From Rhinopomastus cyanomelas (taxonomy: Eukaryota > Chordata > Aves > Bucerotiformes > Rhinopomastidae), in contig VXBP01002343.1 in the NCBI GenBank assembly GCA_013400115.1, positions 1-64,000 of the forward strand: a stretch of DNA of 64,000 nt. The letters are read 5' to 3'. A program made the translations under genes and the position numbers. Below are positions 24,235-36,590 of this stretch, piece after piece. Each line of letters opens with the position of its first letter. The first letter of the stretch is position 1. The notes beneath the pieces were generated by a model. That model ran no database searches and was not told where the DNA came from. It saw nothing but the letters and a program-made list of their open reading frames with translations.

Positions 24235-26918
24235 TCCCCAGGTGTTTGGGAAAGAGTGTACGACGAAGAAGAGGCAATAACTCACCCCTGTGTACATCTT
24301 TGCTGTGCTATCTGTATGTGTGAGAGCAGTCAGCTGCAAGAGGAAAGTGTGACATACGGAGCCGTCTGGAAATAGCTGCTCTGGAATACAACTCGGTGTA
24401 AAACTGCTGCTACCGATGCCAGGGTGCACTCTTGCTGAATTCTGCAGCTCTTTTTAAACTCTTGAATAACCTATCTGGAGCCAGCTCTTGCAGAAGACAA
24501 ATCCCTCTAAGCCTGGTCCCTCTTATGCTGTTTCAGCACAGCACACCTTTGCCTGCAGAGGAAGCCGTGTGGTCCTTTTCACTGGGCTCTGGCTCTCTCC
24601 ATAGCCTTGCCGAGGTGTGTTATGGTCCCTGCATCACAGGTGAATGAAATGAGACTAAGAGATAAAAGGCTTTGTTCAGACCACCTTGTGTGGCTGAATA
24701 TAGCCCCCAGGTCTCTCCTCAACTTGCATTAAAATTGTCTGTGTCTAACTTTGGTGCTAAACTGTAGTCTGAATACGTCCATTTATATCCAATACGCTCA
24801 AACTGAGCCAAGGCCACTTTACAAGTCTTTGGCAAAACAAGGCACTGAGCTACTGAGTATGAGATCAGTGCTTTAACCAGGGCTCAGCATCCTCCAGTCT
24901 GGGAAGACTTTCTGTAGAACATTAGCTGGTCAGTACCACACCAACACACAAATGGTCATCAAACCATTGTGATCAAGTTCACAGAAAAACTGCTGAGGTT
25001 ATGTTGGTATTTTAAATATAAAACATGCTAATAAGACATGATGTGAGAATCCAGGTGGATGTGTTCAGTATGTCAGTTCTCTGGTTGTGGTGTGAGTGCA
25101 CATTTGATTTGTTCACCTTGCTGCTGTAAGAACAGAGATTTGTACTTGATGGACAGATGTAAAGTAAACAGCTTTGAAGCCAACAGCTTTCAAAGCACCA
25201 GCATGCACAGAGACAATTATTTTGTGACACTAACGGAACAAATTGGTCCTGGTAGACTGTTTTTTCATGTGCTGATCAATGCAGTGTAAAAGTGCTCCTT
25301 CTGCTTTTGCTTTTATGCACTTCTGTTACTAGGGACACAATGGAAGGGCTCCCCTCTGTGCAAGCATGAGGGTGGCCCCAGGCGCAAGAAGAGGAGGTGT
25401 GTTTGGGGTAATGTTTTCCTGTTAACTCTCACACAGCTTAAACCTATGTTTTAGAGGAACCTAAAGGAGTTATATGATGGGTGTGGAAGGGTGAGATATG
25501 TAAAAGCACCTCAGCAATACGCTACAGGCTTTAGTCAACATCCTTCCTGGGACTGAGGCTGCGCACAGTAGAACATCGGTGACAACAGCCTGTCCTCAGC
25601 CATTTATCTCACCAGCTGCTGTAGAGACAACTAAAAGTGCATTTGGTCCATAAGGATTTTGTTCAGGCTCAGGCTCTAAGAGTTGTTTCTTTCCAAAGCA
25701 AATACAAAGAAGAATGTAGGCTAAGGAGCAAAATAATCCGACATGCGGGCAGCATTAGTGCAGCATTGCCCTGCTCTGTAGCAGTCACGCAGGAAAAGTC
25801 ACCATCGGGCTGTCCCTGCTTGGAAATCCATGGAATGGGAATTACTGACAGTGCTGGATGGCTGAAGCCATGCACAGGTGTATGTGGGGAGATGTGACCA
25901 GCTGAAATCTTTCCTTTTGCTTATGGGCCTCAGGTTGTGTCTGGAAGAGATCACAGGCTGTGTTTCCCCAAGAGCTGCTCTACCCCCACTCTGCACTGCC
26001 TTTCTGAATCCAAACTGCTGTCAGTGGTGGAATGTTAACATTCCTCCTTCCCATCCCAAAGAATTCACTGGCTCAGCACTTGGGCTTCTGCATTTCAGTG
26101 CTTAATTCTGGGCTGATCTATGTGATTTTACCCTCAGTGGAGAGCATCTTTCATTCATTAAGATGCCAAAGCATTTAAGAAATTGCCTATCAGCAGGAAT
26201 AACTCCATCCATCACTTGAATGCAATAAAGCAGCTGTTTATCATTACACGTGAACTTTACCCAGAAGCTTGAAACAGGCATAGAAAAGAAAACTATACTC
26301 AGCTGATAAGGCAAAATAAATTTAACAAGAAAGCAGCTACACACTCTGCCCATAGGACTCTAGTACACACTTCTCTGCTCTTGCAAAATGCTGCTAGAAC
26401 CATTCTGGATCACAGAGAAGGGCTGGTACTCCTAATTATGTCTGATCGATTCCCACCTCTCTGCACATCAAGTGACTTTGTGGCAAGTGATGATGTGTGT
26501 GCTCCTATCTGAGCAAACAGGAGGTGCTTTGAGTTCAGCCTGGAGGAGAACTGTGAGCGAAGTCACACTGCCTTGCGTATTCTGTGTGCCTGTGTGAGCA
26601 CAGTTAGAGCAGCTCAGCAGATGTGTGGTGACTTATTGCGTTTCAGCCACACAACAGTGAGCCTGAGGCCCGTGTCTCATTCATGGGAGGCTAGGAATGA
26701 CTACTCTTCTACCATGGAAGCTTCATTCTTTAGGTGTGAGAACCCAGTGCATTCACTGGCATCTTGGAAAGGTAGTGCTGAAGCACAGTGTTCTGCACCT
26801 GGCTGCTGCAAACACAAAATGACAGAGGAAGCAGTAATGAAGCAAAGAGGACTTGTAGAAATACTTTGGAGTCACACAGAGTAAGTAGAAAGCTTTGGTA
26901 GGACTCAAAGCAGGACTT

Positions 26919-27178
26919 CTGCCCATGGCAGAGGGTTGGAACTGGATGATCCTGTAGTCCCTTCCAACCCTGACTGATTCTGTGATTCTATAACTTCTCC
27001 CCAGTGGGCACTGGAGGGGACTGCCCAGGGGGTTTGTGGGGTCTCCTTCTCTGGAGATGTTTGAAACCTTCCTGGACTTGGTCTAGGTGATCCTGCTGTT
27101 GCAGGGGGTTTGGACTGGATGATCTTTCAAAGTCACTTCCAATCCCTAATGTTCTGTGATTCTGTGTTCTGTGAAATT
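26919..27178 (+). repeat. Two adjoining CR1 3' ends
   Basis: The first ends at 26992 (CCAACCCTGACTGATTCTG). A second fragment of a different subtype starts about 27003 and ends near 27178 with CTTCCAATCCCTAATG followed by octamers. Both are on the + strand. Confidence 0.8.
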
Positions 27179-27582
27179 CTGAACTGATGGTATTTACTTG
27201 TGTACATCAATAACCTATGGCACATGCAAGTGTCAGCATCAACACCTCCAGTACTCTTGGAGCCACCAATTCTGCATACAGAGAGAGAGAGCTGAGTGTG
27301 CCTTCTTCACTGACACTGGTGCTGTGCCCTTCAGTGGGCTGGAACCATGCAGGTGTGGAGCAGGGACCACAGTTTTGGGGGTATATGATTAAATACAATT
27401 GAGTTACAGTGACTTTCCATGTTACCACTCTGCTCCTGACCCTATGCAGCAGCATAGTTTCTTGTGGGTTGCTCCAATGGCTAAATAAAGCACTTTATCT
27501 CACTTTGGGGTAAGTTAGGCACGTGTGCATGGTCCACAGCACCTTGATTTGCAAGCAACAACTTTTTAGATTGCCACATAGT

Positions 27583-27775
27583 GATGGAGCACTGGAACAG
27601 GCTGCCCAGGGAGGTGGTGGAGTCTCCTTCACTGAAGATGTTTAAGACCCTCCTGGATGTGTTCCTGTGTGACTTGGTCTAGGTGATCCTGCTGTGACAG
27701 GAGGATTGGACTGGATGATCTTTCGAGGTCCTTTCCAGTCCCTAATGATTCTATGATTCTATGATTCTATGATCT
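27583..27775 (+). repeat. CR1 3' end with octamer array
   Basis: It begins at GAGCACTGGAACAGGCTGCC and finishes in three ATTCTATG units. It belongs to the near-identical young subtype (GGATGATCTTTCGAGGTCC). Confidence 0.88.
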
Positions 27776-28861
27776 CAGACATACGCTCATTCTCTGGAGA
27801 AGCAGGGACATTTCACCAGCAAACAGCAGTGAGGAAATCACAGCCTAAAGGTCGAATGGCTGGAACTAAAATCTACACCTTGGAATGAGAATGTTTCATA
27901 TTTTGCCACTAGACTAAAATTACAAACTGAAAATGTTGTTGGGTTCCTTGTTTTCATTTTTTTTCCCTTCACAGTAGTACAAATGTCTTCTGGAACCAGA
28001 ACAAAATACACCCTTAGGCTAATTATTGTGAACTCAGAGATGTGTTGACTACAATGCAGGAAACCAGCTGTAACTGTTCTATCTAGCTCATCCTCTTGAG
28101 AAGCAAGGGTCTGCTTCTAGCTTTTGAAGAGAAGAGTACATGTTATTTCAGTGGATTGTGCTGCCTGCTCAGGGCTAGCTGTGGGTGCTGCACAGATCTA
28201 ACCATGGAAGGCCACAAAGACATCCCCGTGTGCACACACAGACTCTAGACATCTACATATCATAAATGCAGTGGCAACAGCCATTAAATAAATCACACTT
28301 ACTACAGTTTATTGCCCACAGTGTTATTTCTCCTCCCACTACTTCATCTTCTTTAGCGATGGGCATAATATTCCAAAGCTCCAGGGAGCAGTTTCCCACA
28401 GGTATTTTAAAAGCTGCAGCCAGACAGGTTTTCATCCCTTCATTCCAAATGCTGAACAGTGACAGTTCCTACCTGCTGACCCAAAGAAGAGAGGAAAGAT
28501 GAGCATCAGACATGACACAGATCTCATCTCCTCAGGAGCAGAAACAGGAACATTGTGCTGTTGGAGCACAGAAGTAGATCTCTCACACAGCACTTGCTCT
28601 GAGCTTTATGAGGTCCCTAAGATATCAGACTTCAAAACTACAAGTGACTATAAAGAAAAAACACAGCAGAAGCTATTCTAGGTTATGTCAAGGGCTGCTC
28701 TGAATGTCTCAGATTCCAAAATATGAACAGTTGGAGTAAATGAGCCTGGAGGCTTTGACTTTCGAGGCAAAGGGCTATGAACATTAAACACGTGACAGCT
28801 CATACTCATTGCAGTGTTCCAGACCAGAGCAGTTTCTCTATCTTGAATCTTGTCTCTGAAT

Positions 28862-29432
28862 ATTAGCAGATTGAGAGAGGTTCTCCTGCCCCTCTGCTCT
28901 GCCCTGGTGAGAGCACATCTGGAATCTTGTGTCCACTTCTGGGCCCTTCAGGACACAGGACTGCTGGAGAGAGTCCAGTGCAGAGCTACAAAGATGATGA
29001 AGGGAGCGGAGTATCTCCCTTAAAAGGAAAGGCTGAGGGAGCTGGGTCTCTTTAGCCTGGAGAAAAGGAGACTGAGGGGTGACCTTATTAATGTTTATAA
29101 CTATGGAAAGGGTGGGTGTCAGCAGGATGGAGCCAGGCTCTGCTCAGTGGCATCTAATGATAGGACATTGGGCAATGGGTGTCAGCAGGAACAGAGGAAG
29201 TTCCACATAAATATCAGAAGGAACTTTTTCACAGTGAGAGTGACAGAGCACTGGAACAGGCTGCCCGGGGGATTGTGGAGTCTTCTTCTCTGAAGACATT
29301 TAAAACCCAGCTGAATATGTTCCTGTGTGACTTGGTCTAGGTGATCCTGGTGTGTCAGGGGGATTTGACTAGATGATCTTTCAAGGTCCCTTCCAATCCC
29401 TAATGTTCTGTGATTCTGTGTACTGTGATATT
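28862..29432 (+). repeat. CR1 LINE 3' fragment (about 570 bp)
   Basis: It covers the ORF2 C-terminal region (GCCCTGGTGAGAGCACATCT) through the 3' UTR to TGTTCTGTGATTCTGTG. One of the longer copies in the window. Confidence 0.88.
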
Positions 29433-29470
29433 CCTCAGATTCTAGTCCAGGGACTTTGCATTATGAGGAA

Positions 29471-29800
29471 GACTCATGCATGGAGAAGACTCCAGAAGGA
29501 CCTCAGACCAAACTTCCAAGGGGCCTATAAGAAGGCTGGGTGAAGAACTGTTCACAAGGGCAAGGAACTATAGGATGCAGGGTTGTGGTTTTGAGCTAGA
29601 AACGGGAAGATGTAGTCTGGGCATCAGGAAGAAGTTCTTCAGTATGAGGGTGGTGGGTCACTGGAACAAGTTGCCCAGGGAGATGGTGGAGGACCTGTTC
29701 CTGGAGACATTCAAGGTCTGGCTTGATGTGGCTCTGGGTAATCTATTCTAGTTAGAGGTGTCCCTGTTTATTGTAGTGGGGTTGGATTAGCTGGCAAATT
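29471..29800 (+). repeat. CR1 3' fragment of an older subtype
   Basis: It contains GGGTCACTGGAACAAGTTGC and GGCTTGATGTGGCTCTGGG. It lacks a clean octamer tail and sits directly after the previous element. Confidence 0.75.
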
Positions 29801-31079
29801 TCTAGCAAAAGGTCTCATTTGAATAAAAATACAAGTAGGAGCATACTGGCCAGGGGAAGTGCATGAGCCTGTGTGACTGGAGTTCAGTCAGTGACTAGTC
29901 ATGCTAATTATAATCAACCCTGCTGCAATTTCACTGAGATTAGTATTATTGTCAGGGACTGATGTCACCCACAGATTTGAATCTGAACTGTACAGACTTT
30001 ACCGTGTGATCATCAACACCCAAGCAGAGGGGGCTCTGATACCTTTCCCCACCCTGCAGTGCATTTCTGTTAACAAGGACCTCTTACCCTCCACGTTGAG
30101 CTAGGTGCCTGCTTATCCAGTGGATCTGATTCTCAGTCCCTTGGCAAAAGAAGACGTAGCCTTTCGGTAAATGAGTGCACAGGGTGCAAACAGTGGATTA
30201 AAAATATCCACTCTGTGCATTTATTCACAAGTTGCTGTAGACAACCGGTCTTATTATCGCTGCTTATTTTCGCTCTTTGTATGGCTGTTCTGCTTCTGCG
30301 TGGAAGTCACCTCACTAGTTCATAAATTCTGTTCATTTTCAGAATATATCTGGAAATGAGTTGCTTTTAATGGGCTCTTAAAAAGTGTGTCCAACAACAG
30401 GTGAAATAATACTTTTAATCAACATGTCTGGTGGTTATTTGCAGGGGAGGGTTTGGCTCCAAAGCTTGACATGGATAAGTTTTACACATCTCTATGGGTT
30501 CTGTTTACCACAGCAGGTGGGCTGCTCACAGACAGAGCTTTCCTTTGGCATTGGAACAGAACTTGAAGCAAACACATAAACCCAGGTGTGTCTGTTGCCC
30601 TGCCTGTAGGTATTTCTTGGTGGATGCATCCTGCTAGAGAGTATCTGTAATTTGGTAGCCACTGGCCTAGAATAACCAATGTTCATAAGCCCTAAGATTT
30701 GCAGAATAACACAAATAAAAGAATGTAATGTACCAGAACTCGTCGGAATCAATATGCCCTTGTGCATCCAGCTATCCAACAGCTGGTATAAGAACAATAA
30801 GACTCAGTAGAAGAGCAGCAAGAAGAGAAACAGGTAACTGAGGAAAATATTAGTGCAGGAAAGTGCACTACTGTCACAGTCTGGCAACAGTCCTGCATAT
30901 TTGAGTTCATTGCTTACTGTAAGGGCACAGGTTTTTAGTCATGGGAATCACAGAATTTACCTTTTGCTGACTAAAAACATTATTTTCTGAGATAAAAAAC
31001 AAGCATGAAGCTCCTGTTGTTTTTAAAACAGTTATACACCAAAGCACTCATAAACTATTTCATACATAAGAGAACAAGT

Positions 31080-31235
31080 GGTCGGGCACTCATCCTTGGA
31101 GACATTCAAGACCAAGCTTGATGGGGCTCTGGCAACCTGTTCTAGTGAGTGAAGTCCCTGCTTACTGTACAGGGTTGGACTAGGTGACCTTTGGAGGTCA
31201 CTTCCAACACAATACATTATATGATTTTATGATCT
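31080..31235 (+). repeat. CR1 3' end
   Basis: It includes GGAGACATTCAAGACCAAGC, then GGTTGGACTAGGTGACC, and ends ATATGATTTTATGATC. Confidence 0.75.
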
Positions 31236-32109
31236 TAAAAGTCTTTTCTAACTTAAACTATTGTATGACAGTGGGTGGTTCATCTCCTTGCACAGACATG
31301 CCTGTCCCAGAGAGTTCCCTCAGGCTCTAAGATCGGGGCCCTCAGCAGTTTACTTCTGACAAGGCAAGGACCCCTTTTCTTGGGTCCAGAGCAAAGAGGA
31401 GCAATGGAGCTGAGCTGTTGACATGCTGTCACATTTGTTTCTCAAGAACAAAAGACTATGTGGTCTGGGCAAAGCCTGACTGTTCGTTGGACACAGTGCT
31501 GCTGATGACAGCAGCTGGAAAATTTTGCAACTTGTGTATGAGAGCACACAACTAATAAAACATCCTATTGTTCACATGAAACACCACACATGCCAGAACT
31601 CTGAGCCCTCCCTGCACTCCTAATGAGCAGCTTTTGCTGCTCTCAGTCTGCTACTGGCATCAGAACTTGAAACCAGACCCTGAGATGTGTCCCTGAATGG
31701 TTGTCTTTGACCAACCATTCACCAACTGCTTCTCCCCAGGCTGCTGACTGCTCTTAACTGCTATGACACTGTGGGGATAACACTGGTTTCTGGAGTTCTT
31801 GAGTGTTTCGTGCCCAGTGTTGAGTCCAGTGTGGCAAATGCAAGACTGGGAGAAGCTCTCACAGCCACATGGTTGCCATTTCCTTTGAAAACCCAGCCCA
31901 GATTGCAGATGCTGAGCTCTTCTGCAAATCTGGTCCTTGAAACCTGTTCCTCTTCCCATTGCAATCAGTGGCGACATCCTGGTTGATTTAATGGGGGCAG
32001 GCACAGAGACCTAATTAGAAAAGTTGTGACTGCAAGGAAAGGAGACAATGCACAACAGCCTGCCAGATCACTGGTAGGAAGCAAGCAAAGGGCTCGGTTG
32101 TCCTTAAAA

Positions 32110-32208
32110 CAGAGGTTTTAGTCCTTGTCCTCAAAGCAGAGATTTTAGTCCTTGTCCTTTAAACAGAGATTTTAGTCCTTGTCCTTTAAACAGAGATTTT
32201 ACTCTTTC
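32110..32208. repeat. 27-bp minisatellite, about 3.7 copies
   Basis: Tandem units start at 32110, 32137, 32164 and 32191; each opens CAGAG(A/G)TTTTAG and contains TCCTTGTCCT. Copies 2 and 3 are identical, which suggests recent unequal exchange or slippage. Confidence 0.93.
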
Positions 32209-34184
32209 TATCTCATAAATAAAGAGATTGGCAAGGTGGCCTTGAAGCTGCTCTCAACCATGCTGTGTAATATATAATTGCTTTTCAGCTCTTGAGTACT
32301 CTACCTACCTTTTAGATCTGTCCCGTGGGATGAGAATATGAAGCACACAGAAACAGCCCTCACCAGCAACCGTGCATTTTCAACTTTCCTTTTGTGTTGG
32401 GAGGCAATTAAAACTTTGCTTAAAACTCCTTGCTCTTTGACAGGTCTGAGGTGTGTTTTTCATACGAGGCCAGCTGGAGACCAGAGAGGCATTTTTCACC
32501 AGTATTTCAGAAAAATACTGAGATTTGCAATCCATTACTGTATGAAAAAACCCTCCTATCTGGATGCTCACAGTCACAACACTCCAGAACTTGTATTTGC
32601 CTTGAGGATTATCTGCATTCACGGAGGGCCTGCCTGCACAACTGACTCAGCGGCTCTTCCCGTGCTGGTCACTGCAGGATCACGGGTGCCCAGCCAAGCT
32701 GTGAAGTCTCGTCTAGAGTGCTTGGGAAGGAATTATCCCTTGAACAAAGCAACTCCCCTAGGGATGTGCAGCTTGTTTTGGAGAAAAATACCTGTTTAAT
32801 CCTTAACTCTTTGAGTCTGGGCAACATTAAGCGTTTGCCTCCCACAGGCAATAAGAGGATCAGAGCCTGGGAATATACCTATGAGCTGTTTGATAGTGTG
32901 GGTCCACCTGAAGTGTTGTAGTCCTCAAGAAGGACAGTTAACTTAGGTGCCACTAATCAGACCTAAATGCCAGGTAGTGTTTAGCTGGGATGAAGCCATC
33001 TTGTTTTGTGCTTGGTGGGGAGTGGTTGGGAAGATCATCTGCTCCAACCTCTCTGCCCTTCAGCAGCAGCCACCAGCTCTTGGTGAAGCTGTCTCACCTC
33101 TCCCTTGCACACAACCCATGCTACCTCACCTCTGCGATAGCTGGGTTTGTGCAGAGCACTCATACAACCTCTACAGTTGCCTGTCTCTGGAAGAACAGTT
33201 CAAAACCAGAGCATCAGAGGGGATGAAATGAGGCAGCAGAAACATGGAGGTGTTAGGACAGTGTGCAACCACTTGCTTCTGATGTGAAGTTCTTCAGACA
33301 GCTGTGTTGACTCGCTTCTGGGTGCAAGCTTAGGCCCTCCCTATGGAAAAAGAAAGTGTTTCTAAGCAGAAATCTCTCAGCTGAGTAGTCTCAGGGAGTG
33401 TTATGTTCCGGCATAATTTCTCTGGTTTTACAAAAATCTCCTGAAAACAGCATTTATTAGAAGGATATGGCTAGCATAACAACTGTGGTGCTACAGCATT
33501 TGTGTGACATCCTCGGAGAGTTCTCTGTGTGCACCAGGGTGACACTGGTTCCCAAGCCTATGTTTGTATTCCTAACAATCTTTTCTTCTTTAATGTTAGG
33601 AAAAGCATCATGCTGTAATTGTCTGCTCCTGCTTACAGTCCAAAAGGTTATGAGCTGTTCCCACTAGTTGGTTCTGTGATATGTTTTTGTAATTGACGCA
33701 CAGACAGCTTCTGCCATGCATGCTCACATTGGCTAGTACCTCAGGGCTGCACCATCCCGTGTCTTGCTGATCAGAGCCCAAGTGGTTTTGCCTATGAACC
33801 ATTCTACATGTCTGCACACACCTCATTTACTTTCACAGGTCACCAGACTGCAGGGATGTACCCACCTGTTTTTGAGAACATAGATGGAAACTATGTTCTT
33901 GAAACAAAAAAAAATCACATTGGCACCACCATCCTGTCTTGCTGGCACTGACAAAGTCTCAGTGCTTAAGAAATAAACAGAGTAAACAAAGAAATGACAA
34001 GGGAATAAAGCACCACCTGGCTTATAGCATCTGTGGAATGTTATTGTTCTCCTGACAGCACACTGAGAGGTACCAAGGGTTACAAAGCCCATGCTGAGAC
34101 ATACTCTAACTGGAATAAAAATGTGGGGTAGCACTACAGTTTTCTGTCTGGATATTTACCACAGCAGGTGTACCCTAATCTAAT

Positions 34185-34315
34185 ACAGGATCATTTGGGT
34201 TGGAAAAGTCCTTTAACATCATCAAGTCCAACCATTCATCTAACTCTACCAAGCCCATCCCTAAGCCATGTCCTTAAGTTCTGTATCTAAACAAGCTTCT
34301 CTGTTTTCCCCTGAT
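34185..34315 (-). repeat. CR1 3' end, antisense
   Basis: GGATCATTTGGGTTGGAAAA and ATCATCAAGTCCAACC are the inverted CR1 tail signature. Confidence 0.75.
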
Positions 34316-35639
34316 GTGTATTTTCCCTAAGCCTGGGTTCAAGGAAAGAAACTACTCTGTGAAGGAAAGGGAGAAGCTGAAGGGGTAGCAGGACAAGTAG
34401 GAAGGGGGAGTATTATCCCAGCCTGTATACAGGGCTTGCACAAGCCTAACATCTGCTCCGCTCACAGCAAATGTGATTATCTAACATCATTATAGCAGCC
34501 GAGGCTGTACAGTTTGGGTTGCTAATTACACGTTGCAGGTGATGATCATAAAACCACTTCCATATAGCTCACAATTATGTACTTACAGGCATCATAGTAT
34601 GAATCTGTAGTTCAGCCTGCCATTCATTCCCCATTATAGGAACTAGCATTTTGCCACTCGTGCTGTTGCCACGCTGTTCCTGTCTGGGCCAGAAGCCTCC
34701 ATGTCAAGCATCAGAATCAGGATGAATTGCCTAGGAACACCTCAGTAAAAAATTCCAAGCCATTTCCAAGAACAAGATAAGAACTGATTCAGACTGCTTG
34801 TCTTACATGAATTCTTTCAGCTGTTTTAAAAAGAGCAAGCGTTTTCAGATTTTATGCAAAAGGGTGACATTTAGCTGGATGGTCTCTGAACAGAAGAAAA
34901 TATCACCATGAAAATGAGCCTTTTTGCCCTCTGAAAACTCCTCCTTCACACACAATGCCTCATATAAGCGGACAGTGCTGAGTTCATTTCTAACTTCAAG
35001 GTGGGAAGCACCTTTTGTGTGAGCCTAATACTCACACAATGTGCTGAGAAAGTAGGGAAGACTTCAGTAAGAGGCCTCTGCCAGGGTGAAGAGATCCAGC
35101 AAATGAAGTGACCAGATCATCATACAGGGTCCAAAAAGACAGAGCATTCCCATTCCTCCCCCATCTCTGCTTGTGGCTCTGCATACCACATAAAATGCAT
35201 GAATTTACCTAACCTGCAGCTCAACTTTCCAAGTGCGTAGCACATTGTTGTACTTTAAAAACACAATTATACCTATAGTGAAAATTTCCTCATGGCTGAC
35301 GTGGGATGTCCACACGAGCAGCTCCAAGTGATTCCTTGGGCTTTACAATGTTCTCAGAGGAACTGCAAACACATTCTACATTTCACTCCCCCTACAACAA
35401 TGGCCACTCTTGTACTTTTTCCTGCCAGTATACTTTACCCTGCTACTAGGGCCTGGGAAATTCATGGCTGTATGTTACATAAACAGCTACTTAGTGTGGC
35501 ACAACACAGCCCTTTACATTTCTGCAAGAACATCCCTTTGACAATGTTCTGGTTTGAGGTAGAACTGATTTTACTCAGTGATTTTACTTTTCAGCTCAGT
35601 CTCTTCTAAGTAACTGCACTTTCTGAAGGTCACAGCCTA

Positions 35640-36310
35640 TTTGTACAGACAGTGCCTGTTCCTACAAGTTGGATGCTTGGTGCTTGATGTTCCTGCGAGA
35701 TGGTGCTTGATGCTTACATTTACTACCAGGAGCTGATCTGCAGAAAAGCTCTTGCTTAGACTTCATCCAGTGAGAACCAGTCACTGCTATATCTTGTGTG
35801 ACACAGTGGGGATGCAAACAGTGAGAGGCTGCACCTGGAGGGAGTGGACAGGACAGATGACCTTACACTGACCAAGAAGGTATTCCATCCCGTAGAAGTC
35901 ATATTTAATATAAAGCTGAGGGATCACAAGGGTCAATCTCACTTCTTCAATGGCCAGCACCCAAGGAGGCTCCATTCATTCTGCCTTTTATGCCAATCTG
36001 TGTGCTCCTATATCCAGTTTTGGAATCCAGCCCCTGAATCCAATCCCATCTGCCCCTGAGTCCAGTCTGGGACTTCACCAGCCCCTACCCACAGCATCAG
36101 CAGTGAGAGTGACCAAATTATCATCGGTGGGGTTGTGCTCAGTGTTGGGGTTTTTGAAAATATTTGTATAAATTTCACTTTGTTATTATTTTCATTAAAG
36201 CTATTTTGATTTTCAAATCCCTTATTCCCTTTCCTTTCCTTTTCGGGAAAGACAAGGGGTTAACAGAGAGCGCCCCTCATTTACCTAGTGGCCAGCCTAG
36301 TCCTAAACCT
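35640..36310 (+). mobile_element. Solo-LTR-like element (avian endogenous retrovirus type)
   Basis: The stretch has LTR layout. A TATA-like ATATAAAG lies at about 35910. An R-like block follows, then an ATTAAA polyadenylation hexamer at 36194 preceded by a T-rich run. The U5-like end contains GGTTAACAGAGAGCGC. A second, diverged copy of its 3' half follows at 36352, which supports a repeat origin. No gag, pol or env sequence is present. The left boundary is uncertain and the family was not determined. Confidence 0.55.
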
Positions 36311-36351
36311 TGACCCCTCTGAAAACACAGAGCATCCCAAAGTATCTCGCA

Positions 36352-36590
36352 AAGGAACGACGACAACCGGAATCCTGCTCCTGGATCCCGTTCCCATCTG
36401 CCGTGGAGTTCAGTCTGGGACTTCCTCAGCGCCTGTCGGTGATGCCATTGCCAGTGGGAGGGCTGGGCTCGGGGCCGCATGTGTACGCTCTTCGTGTTGT
36501 CAGTATTTTCATTACAGCGGCTTTAGTTTTCAACCCATGAGTCTCGCCGCCTCCTTTTAGGGAAGAAGAGGCGTTGGTGGTGAGCAGGTT
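36352..36590 (+). mobile_element. Second, diverged partial copy of the LTR 3' half
   Basis: It aligns by eye with 36035-36260. Both share CAGTCTGGGACTTC, a TATTTTCATTA(A/C)AGC block, and a CCTTTT(C/A)GGGAA(A/G)GA block in the same order. It lacks the U3 part. Its CpG content is higher than in the first copy and it merges into the DHRS12 CpG island. Confidence 0.55.

Larger units (their letters stand above)
24219..35639. other. Intergenic region between TMEM272 and DHRS12
   Basis: Includes the likely TMEM272 3' UTR (about 24219 onward), CR1 fragments between 26.9 and 34.3 kb, and the 27-bp minisatellite. The gaps 24.8-26.9, 29.8-31.0, 31.3-34.1 and 34.4-35.6 kb contain only short ORFs without family resemblance. 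No RNA gene was seen. Confidence 0.6.

Noticed and set aside
32110..32208. CRISPR-like repeat array
   Set aside because: The units are contiguous without unique spacers; this is a minisatellite in vertebrate DNA.
32338..32799. 153-residue ORF on the plus strand
   Set aside because: No recognisable domain, no splice or promoter context, and composition of random intergenic sequence.
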